Assembly (NCBI GenBank): GCA_037013685.1
Contig: CM072894.1
Coordinates: 28,891,529 to 28,955,528 of the forward strand
DNA from: Acridotheres tristis
Lineage: Eukaryota > Chordata > Aves > Passeriformes > Sturnidae
Direction: 5' to 3'
DNA: 64,000 bases
A program made the position numbers and the translations under genes. Numbering within the stretch: position 1 is the stretch's first letter; each line of letters opens with the position of its first letter. Under the pieces are notes generated by a model, which was given only the letters and a program-made list of their open reading frames with translations, was not told the origin of the DNA and ran no database searches. Below are positions 23,097 to 37,489 of the stretch, piece after piece.

Positions 23097-26000
23097 AGTC
23101 ATGCTCAGCACCAAGCACTGGGCATTACCAATAAAAAAGCTGTGTCAGAAATAAAATGCATGAGAATAATGGAGCTTCAGCAGCTACATGCAAGTTTAAA
23201 GAAAACACATCCCGATGCAATGAGCGTAGAGCCCTGGTAGAGCATGACCTTTGTCAGGGCTAGTAATCATTCCTGGCAGTGTTTGCTCATGAGGATTAGG
23301 AAATGTGTGCAGCCCATTAACCTGTGCCACTCAGGATCCCCATGGCTGAGCATCAGAAGCACAGAGTGACTGAAACAGCCCTTCCAGCTCTCAGCTCCCC
23401 GTGCTGGGTCTCACAGCACTAATGGGGACCAGGGAATTCACTCGAGGTCTCCTGGGTTTGGAATGGAAGGGATGCAGTGCAGCCCTATCCAGCCCCATCC
23501 TTCCCTTCATCATGGCTGTGGCAAACCCATCAGGCCATGTTGCTGCTTGGTGCCAGGGGAGTTGGTCAGTCCTTCTGCAGACACCTGGAGATTTGGGGGG
23601 CCCAGCTCTGTGTGTTTGCATGAGCACTGTACCTGCAAGCAAGCATAATGTATTCAGAAGCAGAAAAGAGGATGTATGTCTTAATAGATTTTCTGTCTTT
23701 TTGCTATTGGGTTAGAGTTTAAGGATCTTTAACTCCCAATTTATAGGATAATATGCAGTTCACCTATAGATGTGCATTCGTGTGTTTCAAATATACCACT
23801 TGGTGCCTTTCTATGGGGAGCAAAGCTGCAGGGAGGGAGGAGGAAACCATTTTGGTCAGACACTTAAAAGCTTAAATCAGTTTGCCTGGCACTATATGGG
23901 TTTGGGGATGCTGAGGAAGTAGAGGTGTGATGTTAAAGTACAGTATTCAGCAGGTGTAATACCAGGGTTGTCTCAATGGGGAGTGACAACCCTGTCAGTC
24001 CACCCCAGCTGGGATGCAGTTCCTCTGGTCAAGCCCCAGGAAACCCAGCAGCAAGGCTGGGATCTCTGTAGCTGGAGGTGAAGGCTCAGCCAACCAAATT
24101 TATCATGCAGAATAGCCTGAGATGTGTAAAGATGTGTTCTGGCTCTATTTTTGTATAAAACTTTTTTTCTTTAATGTGAGCTACATAGTAAAATTTTTTA
24201 CCAGATAAGTGGTGGACACAGGAGATAAAAACATACAGAATATTCATGCTAAGGTGATGCTAAGCACCTGATTTAAAGGCTTGGTGTCTGAGTCTGTCTA
24301 CAAGTGACCGAGATGCTCCCCCAGAGCACAGCAGTGTTGTGGGTGCTCTGAACTACCCTCCTTTTCCCTCCCACTCTGCAGAAACACTGGTTGTATGTGA
24401 CCCCTGGAAGGAAGAAGGTCTCATCCTTGGTATCCAGGTGGATGCCCTGGTTTCACAGCTCCTGAACTATTTTTAGTTGTGTGCACTCACCGTGATCCGC
24501 AGCCCTGCAGGCTGCCTGCTGTGCTGGCTCTGTTGGTGGCAGTGTGACAGGGTGTCTGACATGGGCTCGGGGGGGCTCCACGCTGCCTGTGGGGCCATCA
24601 GCCCGGGAGCAAAGCCAGCTTCTGGCTGACACTGCCAGAGAGGTAAAACCACGGCTTTATGCAATGCTGTGTGCAGCGTGCCCGGGCCAATTAACTTGGA
24701 AAAGGATTACTGGGATGCCACTGGGATGCATCTGTGACAACTTCAACCTCTGATGGCCACTGTGTAAGGCAGTGCTGATGCTAATATGCAAAGCATCCCA
24801 AATTGTCAATGAATTAAAAAAAAAAACAAACTAGGAGCAGGAGCTTCCTAAGGGTGATTAAAACATTTAAGTCAGCATTAATTCAAGGCTGACAACTCTT
24901 ATGGGCACTAGGGAGAAGGAGAGGAGGATTTGGGGGCAGGGTCCGTGCGATGGGGACATGGGGTGGGAATGGCCGTGGTGCAGGAGGTTGATCAGGAGAC
25001 CCTGGAGGATATCGCTGTGCTAAAGCAAAGTGCAAGGCATAGATAAAGAAAGGGAACTGACAAATTTGAAGTGCTTTGTTTCTGTTTTTGTATCTGTGTT
25101 GAGGAGGGGCTGTGCGGCTCAGCTCTCACTGCAGAGCTGTCGCTCAAAGCGAGCCTGGAGCGGCTCAGTGTGCGCTGCTGCTGCCAGCCTTCGGACACGT
25201 CACGCTCTCCTGAGCAGCCACACAGGGGTTTTGCTTGCTTAAAACAGTGTTCAAGTCCAGGGGAGGTTCTCCAATGCTGGCTCCACAGCAGGATTCTGTC
25301 TTTCTGTGGCACCTTGCCACCACTGCTGGTGGATTGTTTAGCTGCGCCCAGCTCCCTCTCACCTGCGGCAATGTTTTGTGTGCTCCTTGTCCCTCAGTCC
25401 CCTCACTGACAGCCAGTGTACCGGCAGGCAAAAATACGGGGGCATTTGGACCATAAAACTTTTGGACTTTTCCTCTTGAGGATCCTCGTGTCGGTTTTGT
25501 CCCAGCTCTGTCTTGTGTCTGCCTGACTGTGGGGCTGAGCATGACCTTGTGGAACTAAAGCTGAAGTGTCACGGTCCCTGCCTTAACTGAGGCAGGTCCC
25601 TGCCTTGGCTTTGTGTCCTATCCAACACTGCCTAGATCCCAAACTCTGTGTGACGATTAAGGATGGGACTGAACCAACCAAGAGGTCTCCACACTCCATC
25701 AGGGTGTCAGCAAGCAAGCAAGGCATCATATAGGACTGGGAGCAGAGCACTGGGGACAAGATGGACTTGATGTGAGGACCTAGTCTCACATCCTTGTAAC
25801 AGCTGAACTTCAGTGTTACACTGTGCTGTACACAACTGCTCTGTCAGAGCAACAAGAAAAGCCCACTAGATCCTTTCAGTACCTTTGTTCTACATATTTT
25901 GCTGTTAATTGGGAGAGGAATTGAGGTGGGATTTCGTGGTGGCTCTGCAGGCTCAGCAATGCTGTATCTGCAGCAAAAAGCCCCTTCCATCCCCATGTGG

Positions 26001-28860
26001 GGCTGTACCACTGTGCCAGCTGCAATCCACAAGCAATTAAGACTGCTTAGTAAGGCAGACAAATCACTTATTCCATTTTCCACCCTCTCCTTTTCCATTT
26101 TTATATCTGTTGAGCGGGCAAACACAGTTTTTGCAGAAGTCCTGAAAGGGAATTTTAAAAGCCATCCTCCCCTCCTATTTGTTTAAATGTGTTTGTAGTG
26201 AGATTCTGTCAGTGCTGGCAAACTCAGAGGATGAGAATCCTCCAGGGATTTCCCCTAAATGACACTTTCAAAGTCAGATCTGCGTATGCACTGCATCAGA
26301 CACCATTTAGACAGCACATGTAAGATCCCAGTTAAAAGAATCACATTTGCTAATATTTTGGCTCTGTTATTCTGGGTCAGTGTGCATTATAGAGGAGGCA
26401 GACATAACCATGTTGCAGAGTTTGATGGGATAATGGCAAAGGGAGAACAGACGAGTTCAGAGAGATGGGAGATACTTACGTGGTTTTGTAGGACAAGGTA
26501 GGATTTGCAGGGCATCATTCAAAATAATTGTGAAAAGTATAACTGAACTGAAGCAGAACAAATCTGAATGTGCTTTTTTTGTGGCAAAGCACTATTTTCA
26601 GCTAACATTGATTTGATTTGATAGGGAGTTTCAGTGGAGTGAAGAATAAATGAAATGTGAGCATTGCTTTCAGATTTCCCTGTGATACAGAGTGATGTAG
26701 AAATTAACCTTACCCTGTTATAAGTGTTACAGACTGATGTCTAGTTAAGATGACTAAACATGGCAAGATTAAGGTTTTCACTGGATTATAACTTTACTAA
26801 ACATTACCTCTTTTGATGGAAGTTTTTCAGCCTGTCGTTGGTATAAACATGGTAATTTTATATTTGCTTATATGTAACAATGCAAATTTTCAGGAATAGA
26901 GAATATAATTATTCTTGGGAATAAATTTTGAGAAATGCAGGTAATTAATCCACATATAGAAGTGGCTATGGATGTTTTGCCAGAAGAAACTCCATGCTTT
27001 GGAGTGGCAGCTCCAAATTTGACTGCAGGGATGCTCTCCAGGTGGTATCGCCCCCATTTACTACCCCAGACTGGGTGAAGTGATAGAATTCCAATTCCCC
27101 TGCTGCAATCTGCCCCCATCCTGAACTCTCCCTGACGCACGGAACTAGGAAGTTTCTCATCAGGAAAGTTTAAAAATCCTTTGCTTTTAAAAATCAGAGG
27201 AAAAGACACAGTGCTTCACTTCAAACTCATTTCCAGGGGCAAGGTCTCCAAAGGCCAGAGACTCTACCCAGTGCCATTTGATTTCCTCCTGCATTAGCAC
27301 TGCACGCTGGGATTTGGGCTGATGTTCAAGTTTCTTTTCCAAGACACCAGACTTGCTTGGTGCTGTTTTGCCTGGTTTTGGGATGCAGGCTGGGCAGCCA
27401 GGGGCAGTGGGGAGCCAGCCCTAGGTCTTCTCTGCCAGCCATGCAGCAGTGACTTCAGGGAGAAGCTGAAGCAGATTGAGGTGGTGTTGGACACCACCAG
27501 AGCAAGGTTTGCTGGAGCTCATTTAATGTTACCTCCAGTTAGTAACCCCAGCTGACCTCAGGGGGTGTTTTGAAGTTGCATTCATTAGAGTCTGTAAGAA
27601 ATTAAGATGCTTCAGCTGTGGAAAAATACAGGATGAAATTTGTGCAGGATTTAGATGCACTGAGTAAGATGTGTAGACTGATAGAGAACAGAAGCTGGTT
27701 TTCCAATGGATTTGCACATTTTTCTCCCTCCATCCACCTCCTCCCTGTGCACTGCAAACACCACCCTGTGTGTGACACTCCTGGTGGCTCAAAGTGGCCT
27801 ACTTGGCTGGCCTGTCCTGCCAGAGATGGTGTAGCCCTTGGGGACACTCTGTCTCCTTCACCAGAGCACTGATTTGTGCCTCTGATTTTTCATGACATTT
27901 GTAGGAATGCTATTTTTTGAAAGTCTTTGTCACAGTTTGGTTGAAGCTGTGATATGGGCCTTACCCACTGATGGAGAGACAGTGTGGTTACTCAAGTGTC
28001 ACCCGTTTTTTAGTAACCTGGATAAATATCCTCCTCACCACCAAGGAGTAAAAACCATCTGGTCCTGAGGGGCTCAGGGAAGCCTCAGGGAGCCCTGCAT
28101 CTTCCTCCTTGCAGGCAGGCAAGAATGGAAGAGTGTTACTTTGATGTATATTTAATGGAACATATACAACAGTAAGCAGGAAAATTGCAAATTTTTTTGT
28201 GTCCTTAATTACATTTTTAGCTTCGCATTCTCTTGCTCATTCTGAGCATCACTTTGAGGTCAACTGATACCACCACAGTGCTGATGCCCATTCAATAGAG
28301 TCATGCAGATGATTTGGGATTGGGCCCGGTGACTTAAAATAATTTTACTCCTGATGTAAGAAAGAGCAGAATAGAGCAGTGAAAGTTTATAAATAACAAG
28401 AGCTGGATTTTGACTAAATCTATAGTATTTTTTCTGGCATTCACCTTGCATATATTAAGACATTTCCATAAATAAAAAAGAAACTTAATAAGCCTCAGAA
28501 AGGTTAGACTGTTTCCATTGGATTTTATGCCTGTTGCATAAATCCTACCCAAGTAATTCCATACTTTGTGTGGACATAATTTTTTACAGTATAAATTCCA
28601 TTAACACATTCATGCTATATGTGCCATATATTAAAACAAGCAGCCTCCTGCTCTCCCAGTAAATCACTAGCATCCATGCCTGCTTCCCAATTCCATCAGC
28701 ATGGATCTGCAGTGTGGTGGTGAGAGATCCTGTATGGAGCCTCAGGGCTGCAAAACCCTTGTCTGGGCTGCATCCCTGGCTGTAGTGAGCTTTTCCATGA
28801 TAAAGCATTACATCCTTGCTGTGATCCCATGATAAAGAGGATAAGCCCATTGCATTGGCT
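23097..28860. other. gene-free intergenic stretch
   Basis: No gene or transposon recognised. There is a mild CpG cluster at about 25090-25220 with no promoter or splice signals that stand out. The rest is unremarkable. Confidence 0.45.
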
Positions 28861-28970
28861 TCTCTCTTCTCTTCTCTTCTCTTCTCTTCTCTTCTCTTCT
28901 CTTCTCTTCTCTTCTCTTCTCTTCTCTTCTCTTCTCTTCTCTTCTCTTCTCTTCTCTTCTCTTCTCTTCT
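28861..28970 (+). repeat. (CTTCT)21 pentanucleotide array
   Basis: Twenty-one perfect copies of CTTCT preceded by TCTCT, all pyrimidine on the plus strand and followed by TTTTCAG. The minus-strand open frame across it (28584-29012) encodes Arg-Arg-Glu-Glu-Lys repeats purely from the microsatellite. Confidence 0.98.
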
Positions 28971-30419
28971 TTTCAGAAATGTTGAAGTTGACACTAATAA
29001 CCTGGCATGCAAAGAATTGCTTTAATTTCCAGATGTTTTGAATATCCTGAGAATTTGTAAAAGAAAATGATCCTCTTTATCCTAATCAAAAGTAATTAAA
29101 AGCACACTTAAATAGAGCACAAATCTGTGCTTAATTCCAAATGTTTTGCACGTATAAACAACAGGAGTTGTTACTAACTCTTCAGCTCCAGAGGCAACAG
29201 CAGAGCCTGCGTTTTGCTGTCACAGGTGCTTTGCAAACATACAGTCACAGACTTTCTGGCTGGAATACTTTACCTTGGTAATGGCCTGTGCAGATCAAAA
29301 CTCTATAGAATAAGATGATTTCATTGCTTGCCACAACTAGTGCCATGATTTAGCACTTCTAAAAATTGGTTTACTCTGCACAGCAGGAGCGGTGTAAAAT
29401 GCCACAGTCTCAGTTACTTTGCCTTGCAGCCTTGGAGTTGATGCATTTTACTCATTCATTTCACATAACTATATCCTTGCCATTTTTCCTTCCTTTGGAC
29501 AGAGCTCTTGGCTTTCAGACAATTCCTGCAGACCCTGCAGCAGTTGTGGCACCATAAGATGTGTCACTCAGACTGGGAGCAGTCAGGTTTGAAAACCAAG
29601 GAGCTGCCTGACTTGCATCCGAGCTGGGGCAGGCAGTGAGTGAGCAAACAGCAAGAGGGATGCAGACAGACCAAGTCTTTTAGACTTAAGCAAGGCTTAA
29701 TGCAGTTAAAACCAAGCCTTAGATGTGGCTCTTGATAATGCTGGTAATAACTACCTTTTCGAGACTTCTAGAAAGGAGTGGTCATCTCATTTTGTGATGA
29801 AACAGGTGTGCAGAATGAATGCTCATTTTCACATATGCAAAGTATGATAAAGAAGGAGTTGGTATATCCTTTTGGGGTAAAAAAAAATTAGATTGTTAAT
29901 TTCTTGGGACAGGATCCATCTTTAATTTCTGATGTTGCCTTGCACTCTGCACAAAAGAGTGCCAATTCATAACAAGCTTCTTGGCAGCTACCAAACCATG
30001 CAACACTCTTGTAATATTGGAATAAATGACAGCCAGCACATGCATCTGGGTCTGGTACTACTTAGATCACTAGTAAAGGCATTGATGATGGTTTTGGGAA
30101 CACTTATTAAACTTACAAGCACATGGTGACAGCTGACAGGCTGAAGGAGAGGCTGAGAAGTCCAAATAATAGTGGCAAATCATGAATTGCGTGAGTAAAC
30201 CAGAATGTCATTCAGATCAAAAAAGATGTGAATCATCAGAGAAAGTCCAGGGGGAACAGTGGGAATAGACAGAACTCTAGGGAAAAAAAAGTGATGAAGA
30301 AATATGGAATGGACTGAGCAATTGGAGTATGGACAGGGAAGCAAGGTAGCAACTGTGTCAAGTGTGTGAAAGGGTGTCACAGAGAGGGAGGGAATCACTT
30401 GCTTTCTCTGTCCGTGGTG
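28971..30419. other. gene-free intergenic stretch
   Basis: AT-rich unique-looking DNA. Nothing recognisable. Confidence 0.45.
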
Positions 30420-30600
30420 GATAAGAATAGGAATTAGAGGCTTAAACTGCCTCTAATAGCAGAGAAATTAAGGTCAGATCCTTATGCAATTTTTTTTTTT
30501 TGGTGTATGGTAGAGATTATGAAGCATTGCATCAAATTTCTTGAGGAGGTTAAGATGTTTCTATCCCTGGAGAGATTTCCATGCGTTAAACATTGTTCAT
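30420..30600 (+). mobile_element. old CR1/L3-like LINE fragment
   Basis: The order of faint matches is that of a degraded 3' end from the CR1/L3 clade: GGCTTAAACTGCCTCTAATAG, then a segment with AAGCATTGCATCAAATTTC, then GGAGGTTAAGATGTTTCTATC and CCTGGAGAGATTTCC. No open frame remains. The assignment rests on memory of consensus wording and the divergence is high. Confidence 0.4.
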
Positions 30601-33600
30601 ACCCAAAGACAGAGAGTGGTGGAGTACCCACTTTCTGGAAATGTCATTGACTTTCTGCTACTGGGAATTACAAGAAGCTGACTTTGCAATCAGGCAGTGC
30701 AAAAAAAGAAATTTAAATTTAGGTTTAGATCTCAGGTGTGGCAGATTTCTTTTGTGAACCTACCCAGAGAGACAGTAGTGTCTCAGAAGCCACCTGAACC
30801 TAGGAATCTGCTTTCAAGGTGGCTTGTTTCTGTGTTCTAGGAATTCTTGGATTTTCAGAGAAATTAGTGTCTGTAGTCACTGTTTGAGGTCACCATTGAG
30901 GACCCATTCTCGGACAGAATTTTGGGTGATGTGGAATTAGATCCATAGTAGTAAACTTTGTATTGGTGACAATATGTGGCCAGACATCTGTGATGTTACC
31001 TTTTCTTCTAGCAGGAGCTAAACAAGATGGATTTAATATTTGCTATGTACAGCTTTGTCTACAGAGCACAGTTACAAGAGCCAGTGGGCTTCAGACCTAC
31101 CACACAGGGTGGGCATTTTTGGCTCACAGAAGTCCATTAACTCACACCAAGCTTTTATTCCACACCACTTGAGGTGTGGAGAAGGGTTTGCAACCCTGCT
31201 GCCCTTGCAGGAAGGTGACCAGCCGTTCCTTCTGTCATTGCCTCTCTTTCTCCTGTGTCCCTGTGCTCTGCAATTGGCCCTGCTTGCTCAGGAAGAGATG
31301 GCTGGAGGTGAGCACTTGGGGAGGGCTCTCCTCCTCCTTCCACCTGTTTTTCATTCCTTGACTCACTGGCTCTAAGCCGTAAGCAGTGACGTGACAGCTG
31401 AGTCACGGACACACCACCTGGATGCTGTCAGCATCAATCTCTCTTATAAGGATCATAGAAGAACAAATAGAGAAGACTCTTAGGGCTTCTCATTCGTCTT
31501 CCTGCCAGCGGGGCACCGAGCCCTGCAGTGCCGTCTCTGGCTTTGCCCAGTCTTGCTCTCAAAGTCCCAAACAGTGGGATTCCACTGCCCTTCCCCAGGA
31601 GCTGCTCTGTGATTCAATAAACATCATTACCAAGGAGAGTGCTGATTTTCTGTGATTATTATTTACCCTAAGTGTTCCTAATGTGAGCAAATAGCTTCTT
31701 ACTGATATCCACACTTTTTGTTTTCTTGTGAAGTTTTTTCGTTTTCTTGTGAAGAAATTCAGTAAAGTTGCAAAATCGGAGATGAAATGTTTTATTTGTG
31801 TTCTGTTTAACAGTTTTAAGAATGTCCCTGCTGCATGCATTGTTGTACACAGTGGATGCGAAAACCCAGAGATGCAGCCCTATGCCCTGAAGAGCTTACA
31901 CTTTTCATTTAAGCAAGATACAGTGACTGAGAATGACAAGTAACGAGAAGGCAGGACAAGAGTCATACGAGAAAGGTCAGGATATTTCTAAATAAAACCT
32001 ATTGTCATGCTTTTAATTTGAATTCATACTGAAGACATCATACATGGCTACATATTTTTGAGACAATTTCACCGTGTTTTAATCAAACACTTTTAATCTC
32101 ACAAAGTCATCTTGCCTACTTTGGTTTGGTGCTTATTTAAAGCTTCATTTTTATAGAAATTTATGTTTTTCTCTCACAGTTACTCCTTCAGCTTGGCAGG
32201 GTTTTGCAAAAACAGTTGTCACAGTTAGTCTGGTTATTAATTCCCTGAGTGTCTCAGAGGTGCAGGAGGTTTTCTGGCTGATCCATGCTACTGGACCGCT
32301 TCTCCTTGACCTTTGTCTCCAGCTCTCTGTCTCCTCTCTGCAACACCCCAAATTGCCCTTACTCCAGGGGTGACAGTCAAACCTCTTCATCTGTTTGCCT
32401 GAGAGTAACAAAGCACCTTCTCTGTGCACAGACCTTACAGAGCAGCAGTGGCTCCTCTCCTGGGCACCAATAAACCAGAGCAGAGCATCAGGGAGCCAAA
32501 CCATCTGCCCCACCTCCCCCATGTGCCCTCCCCAGCTTTTACACCCCACTCACTGTGAGGAGGTATAAAGCCAATTCCTGCCATCCTTAGCTTTGGATTT
32601 CCAATCCACACGTCTTCCTCTTCATGCTACTTGATCAGCAGAGGAGCACCTTTAATTTTGGGGGATGCAGGGTAAAAGTCTATCATGGAACTCAGTGTTA
32701 TTCCAACAGATGTCCATTCAATGCCATCTGTCCCACCTGTGGCTTTGGCTATTATTTCTTACTAATTTTAATCTTGTCTTCGCCTTAAGGGGACAAATTC
32801 TTTCTGGTACCTGACTGCAGGCTTAGCAAACTCCCTGAGGGAAGCCCAAATGCATTTCAAAAGCATTTTTAATGTGTGTCTTTCATCCTGGTGAAACCAG
32901 CTGTCCATGCACATCAATTCCCTACAGCAATTTTTCCTTTCATGGAATAGAAATATTCAGCCTCATGGTGGGGTATGGAAATTTTGCTGAATTGAGACAA
33001 GGGGTCTGCATAAATGGACTGAATTTAGTACTCTGACTTTCCAGCCTCCCTCTTAACTCTTCTGAAGGAAGTCATGAAGGCTTGAGAGCTGAATCCTGCT
33101 GGGAATTTCAGAGGGCTTGGAACAGTGATGGGTGATTTTCAGCCGGAGAACCTGCCAGGGGCTTGTTTTTATGCACACAGACTTTGCTGATCAGCTTGGC
33201 CAAGTGCACACCTTGTACTCAGAAGGTGAGGGGAGGATCTCTTTCTTCTACTAGACCTCCCAAATCCCGTTAAAAAATTATGCTTAACTATTACTTAATT
33301 ATTTGTATTTTGTGTGGAAGGCTTTAGCTCAATTAAAAACACAGACGCTTATTTGTATAGATAGTGCAGAGTTATTGCAGCAGTCACCCTGGAAAAGCAT
33401 CAGTTATCTATGGAGACAAATTGAACAAGACTAATCTAGGGCCAACCTGTTTCTCCTCAAGCAGTTTGTAAACACATACTGAGAAGCAGAGAATTAGGAA
33501 AGAGTTGAACTTGCTGTGACCTGGATTTAGCTGGTTAGGGGCAAACTTCATTTTAATTTATTGTTTCTAAGCAAGACTTCGTTCAAAGCTGATGTTTGAC

Positions 33601-36600
33601 AGGTAGTGATGCTCATATCCTGCTGTTTCTTCAGGACAGTTTTGTTTCTCTCTAAACCTACTTTACATCCAGCTGAAGACCTGCTCTGGGAGCAGGGAGC
33701 TCCCTTGATGTTCCTTCCACCACCTCGGCTGCTGGGGCCAGGTATCAGCTGCTGCTCCCAATACAGCTCCTAACAGTTTCCTGGGCACAGGAGAAGCCAC
33801 ATATTCTTGGACCAGGCATCTTCAGCACCAACTTTAGTCATTGTCTGAGGCTGCTCTGTTCTCACAGAATTTATCTAATCTTTGATGCATTCACTTCAGG
33901 GTGTGACCCTGCTGTGAGAGAAGGCAAGGGCAAAAGTTCCAGTGGGACAAAAGTGAGAAGCAAGGTTCATTTGCTCTGATTGATTTTTTTTCCAGAAAAT
34001 ACAAGCTGATTTCTTCTGAGTTTGGTGAACAGTATCTATTTTGGGAATATGAAGGCATTTGGCTCTCACTGCTCCTCTCCACACCTTTTGGTATTTCTCC
34101 AAGCAGTGCCCTGAAGGCAGCTCTGGGGTTTGAAAGCTGCTCTCTTGTAAACACTCAAAGGTATTTGTCCAACAGAGGGAGAGCCAGCTTCCCTGTACAG
34201 CAAGTGGATGTGGCAAAATGCAAATAGCAGCAGTTCACAGGGATCGATACATCAACAAAGCCCATGCAGCTGCAGTGTCTGTTTGGGTGGTGTGCAAGCT
34301 CCTCCTTGTGCAGGATCTTTAATGGACACTGTGCTGATACCAGGGGATGATTCTGGCTATATGGACAGAAATTTATGCATTGCTACAGCAGCTCAAGTGC
34401 CTCTGGGCTATTGCAATTCTACTTTACAGACAGTCACATAAGACCAGCTCCCCTCCTTTTTCTATATAATAAAATGCTTTTGCTGCTGTGCAGGACCTCA
34501 TGCACTCACGGGGTCCATCAAATGGGAGTAAATTGAGCTTTGTGCTCTTAAAACAAGTCCTGTTGGAAACTGTGGCATAGGTCATAAAGAAGTGCACAAT
34601 ACTTGTGAGGAATGATGGCTGCTAATACAATAAACCTAGCCATTTCTAAACTTTTCCCCTCCATTAAGCAAAAATAATCAGTGTCATTACATTCTATATT
34701 TCGTGAATGAAAATAATATTATATACATTCTGAACATTAACAGATTTGAATTTGCTTTTAGTAAGAAATGTGTAAGGGCTACATGTATTATGTTTTACTA
34801 GCTGTTGAATACACCAAGTTCCAGATAGTTAATTTTGGCAATGAGAAATATCTTGTGATGTGATAAAGGCAATGAATGAAGCACTTCAGAGGATCAGAGA
34901 GTAATGCTATCCATAACTTTCATCAATTATGAGAAAAGACAGCAAAACAAAGCTATACACTGGGATGGATGAGGGTGCTGTGCCTTTACTCAAAGTAATC
35001 TTGATTCCAGCTTCTTAAAAGTATTTTACCATGGCTCAGGAAGTCCTTAAGCCGTTGGTTGGTGGAGATTAAGGGAAAATAACAGGGAACTATGAGCATA
35101 GATTTGCTTTGATCTTGACATTTTTGCTAAATAGGGTACCTGAACTGCTTTGGCTCTTACATTTTCAACTTAATGGCCAAATCAAAAAAGTTGCTAAAAG
35201 AAGGAATTAAAGCAGAATAGAAACATCTAAATCCAGTATTGAAATTAAAAGTCTCTCTCAGCTCCAGTCCAATCCTAACTCAGGAGGTAACTACCTTCAG
35301 TCTCCAAGAACTTCAAATGCACAACAGTCACCTTGCACCTGTGCCTGGAACCTCAGTGGGTCTGCATCCTGCTGTATCCTGCCAAGGTTACAGATGGTTC
35401 AGCTCTTGTTGGACTTGGAGCAAACCACATGCTTGAGTTCATGAGCTCAGTTTGTGCTGAGGACGTGCAGCTGAGAAGGTGAAAAAAACCAAAGTAAACT
35501 TTCTGAGAGAAAAGAAAGCAAGTGCAGAAGAGTCTTTAGTTCAGCAGTTGGGATTGATCTTTCAGGAACAGGAATTTTGTCCTCCTGGCTGGAATTCACA
35601 AACAGCTTCTGGAGGAAGACTGAAACTCCAGGTCAGGTAGATGCTCTCAGCACTAAACTAAAAATTATACTCACCTTTGATCTTCCTCTTATAGCTCAAT
35701 GAATCTTTAATTCTTTTTATGCAAACAAGAACAGGTTCAGCATAAGGGCATACAGTGCTCTCCTCTGCTCTCTCCATCTTCCCCGGGTATCTTGCACCCT
35801 GGAAGATTTTTGTAGTTCCCCAGGGAACACAGGTTGGTATTTCTCAGGCAGCAACTCAAGCTGAACCCAGATCTCCTTCTTGTCACCGTGCTGACAACCC
35901 CCCTGAGAAATACAGATGGCCAGCTGCAGCCTGCAGGAGCGTCCTGTGTTTGCTTCTGGATGGACAGACTGCCCATATCCTGAAAGGTGGCTCAGCCCCA
36001 GTGACAGGCATGGTTTGAAAGCTCATCCCTGAGCTCCTCCAGTCATCAGATTGGGTTTTTTTTCTGTCTCTTGGGAGAGAGCATTTTACAGCAGAATAGA
36101 TCCTAGAGAACAAGCTGAAGAAAATCCAACTCACAACGCCCAACATCTGGAAGTCTGAGACTATGCTCCTGGAAGACCGGAAAGAGTTTTAAAAACGTCT
36201 TCCAAATCTAGTAAATGGTGAAGCACTGGAAGAAACATCAACCTCCCAGGCTGGCGTCCTCATCACTGCTTTGTATGAATGTAAGTGCATGCAATACTTG
36301 TGAGAAGCTCCATCCAGCAGACACTCTGGAATGACTGTGGGAAGTGGATCTGATGGAACACAATATCTCTTGAAGGCTACTAGCAACCTGAGGTGGGTGG
36401 GTGACTGTCCCTTGAAGCAGAAATTAAGGAATGGAAATTCTTGTGCTCCTGGAATTTAGGAGCTTCAATGCAAAGTGTCTGGGTTCTTTGCCTGTCCAAA
36501 TTTGGGAATGGTGTCTGAACCATCAAGCGCTTCCCTGGTCAGTCAGGTTCCTATGTCCTTACACCGCATCTGAAAAAGAAGTTTCAAGTTAGATCCGTAC

Positions 36601-37489
36601 AAGCTTTTAGGTGCTTAACCATTGCTTTGGCCAACAACAGCAATCACCTAAGCTCCTGCCCAGCCAACATCTAGTGCCGAGGTCCAGACAGCCTTTGTGT
36701 CTGGGCTGCCCTGTGGGTGCCTTATTCCTTTTTGGGCACACCCAGAGGCACCTGAGTCTTGCCAGCCCTCAGCAGCCAGCAATGGAACACCAGCCTGGCT
36801 CACTTTTTGAACGATGTGAAGTGCCTGATTCTCAGAGGAGCTTTGGGACTTGTCACCCCAATTGAAGAAAGGTACCTCCCTGCAGGGCTGGCAGGACCTC
36901 AGACACTGCCTCAGCTGACTTGGTAATTCCCTGCTCCTTGTGCTGCTGTGGTGCATCCCATTGCACATGGAAAGCAGGCTCCCAGCAGTGTAGTAGCAGC
37001 CTGTATCAAAACTGTAACCTAAGTGTTGCCACGTACCTTTTTGTAACTGTGTTCCAAATTACCAGTGTAGGTTCGGTAAATGGTACCAGCTGCCTCAAGG
37101 ATCACAAGTGCTACGTCTTGGGGCACAAGATGCATTGCAGTAACTCCAGGTCTCCAGGAGTATAGATCCAACTGGAATTATACATTAAAGTCACATTGTG
37201 TTTACCTTAAAGCAATTTGATGAGGGATTAACTAGGTGATCAGTCCATCTCACCACATCACAGAGGAGTAATTCAATTATTCCCAAACAAAATTGCTAGA
37301 ATTTGACACCTAATCTAACTGCTGATATCTCTGTAATCTTTTCTTCCTACTTATTCAAATGCTCAATCCTTCTTATTAAGAACAATGACGATCTTATTCT
37401 GCAGAAAGTTAGGATATATTTATTCTTCTTCATCTGTCCTTGTTGATCTATGGGAATAACAGACCCCGCCACATAAAATTATTCTGGTT
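30601..37489. other. gene-free intergenic stretch
   Basis: No gene recognised on either strand. AT-rich segments around 34640-34860 carry no repeat signature. No long open frames. Confidence 0.45.

Noticed and set aside
28584..29012. 142-codon minus-strand frame with Arg-Arg-Glu-Glu-Lys repeats
   Set aside because: The repeat is a direct reading of the CTTCT microsatellite, not a charged-repeat protein.
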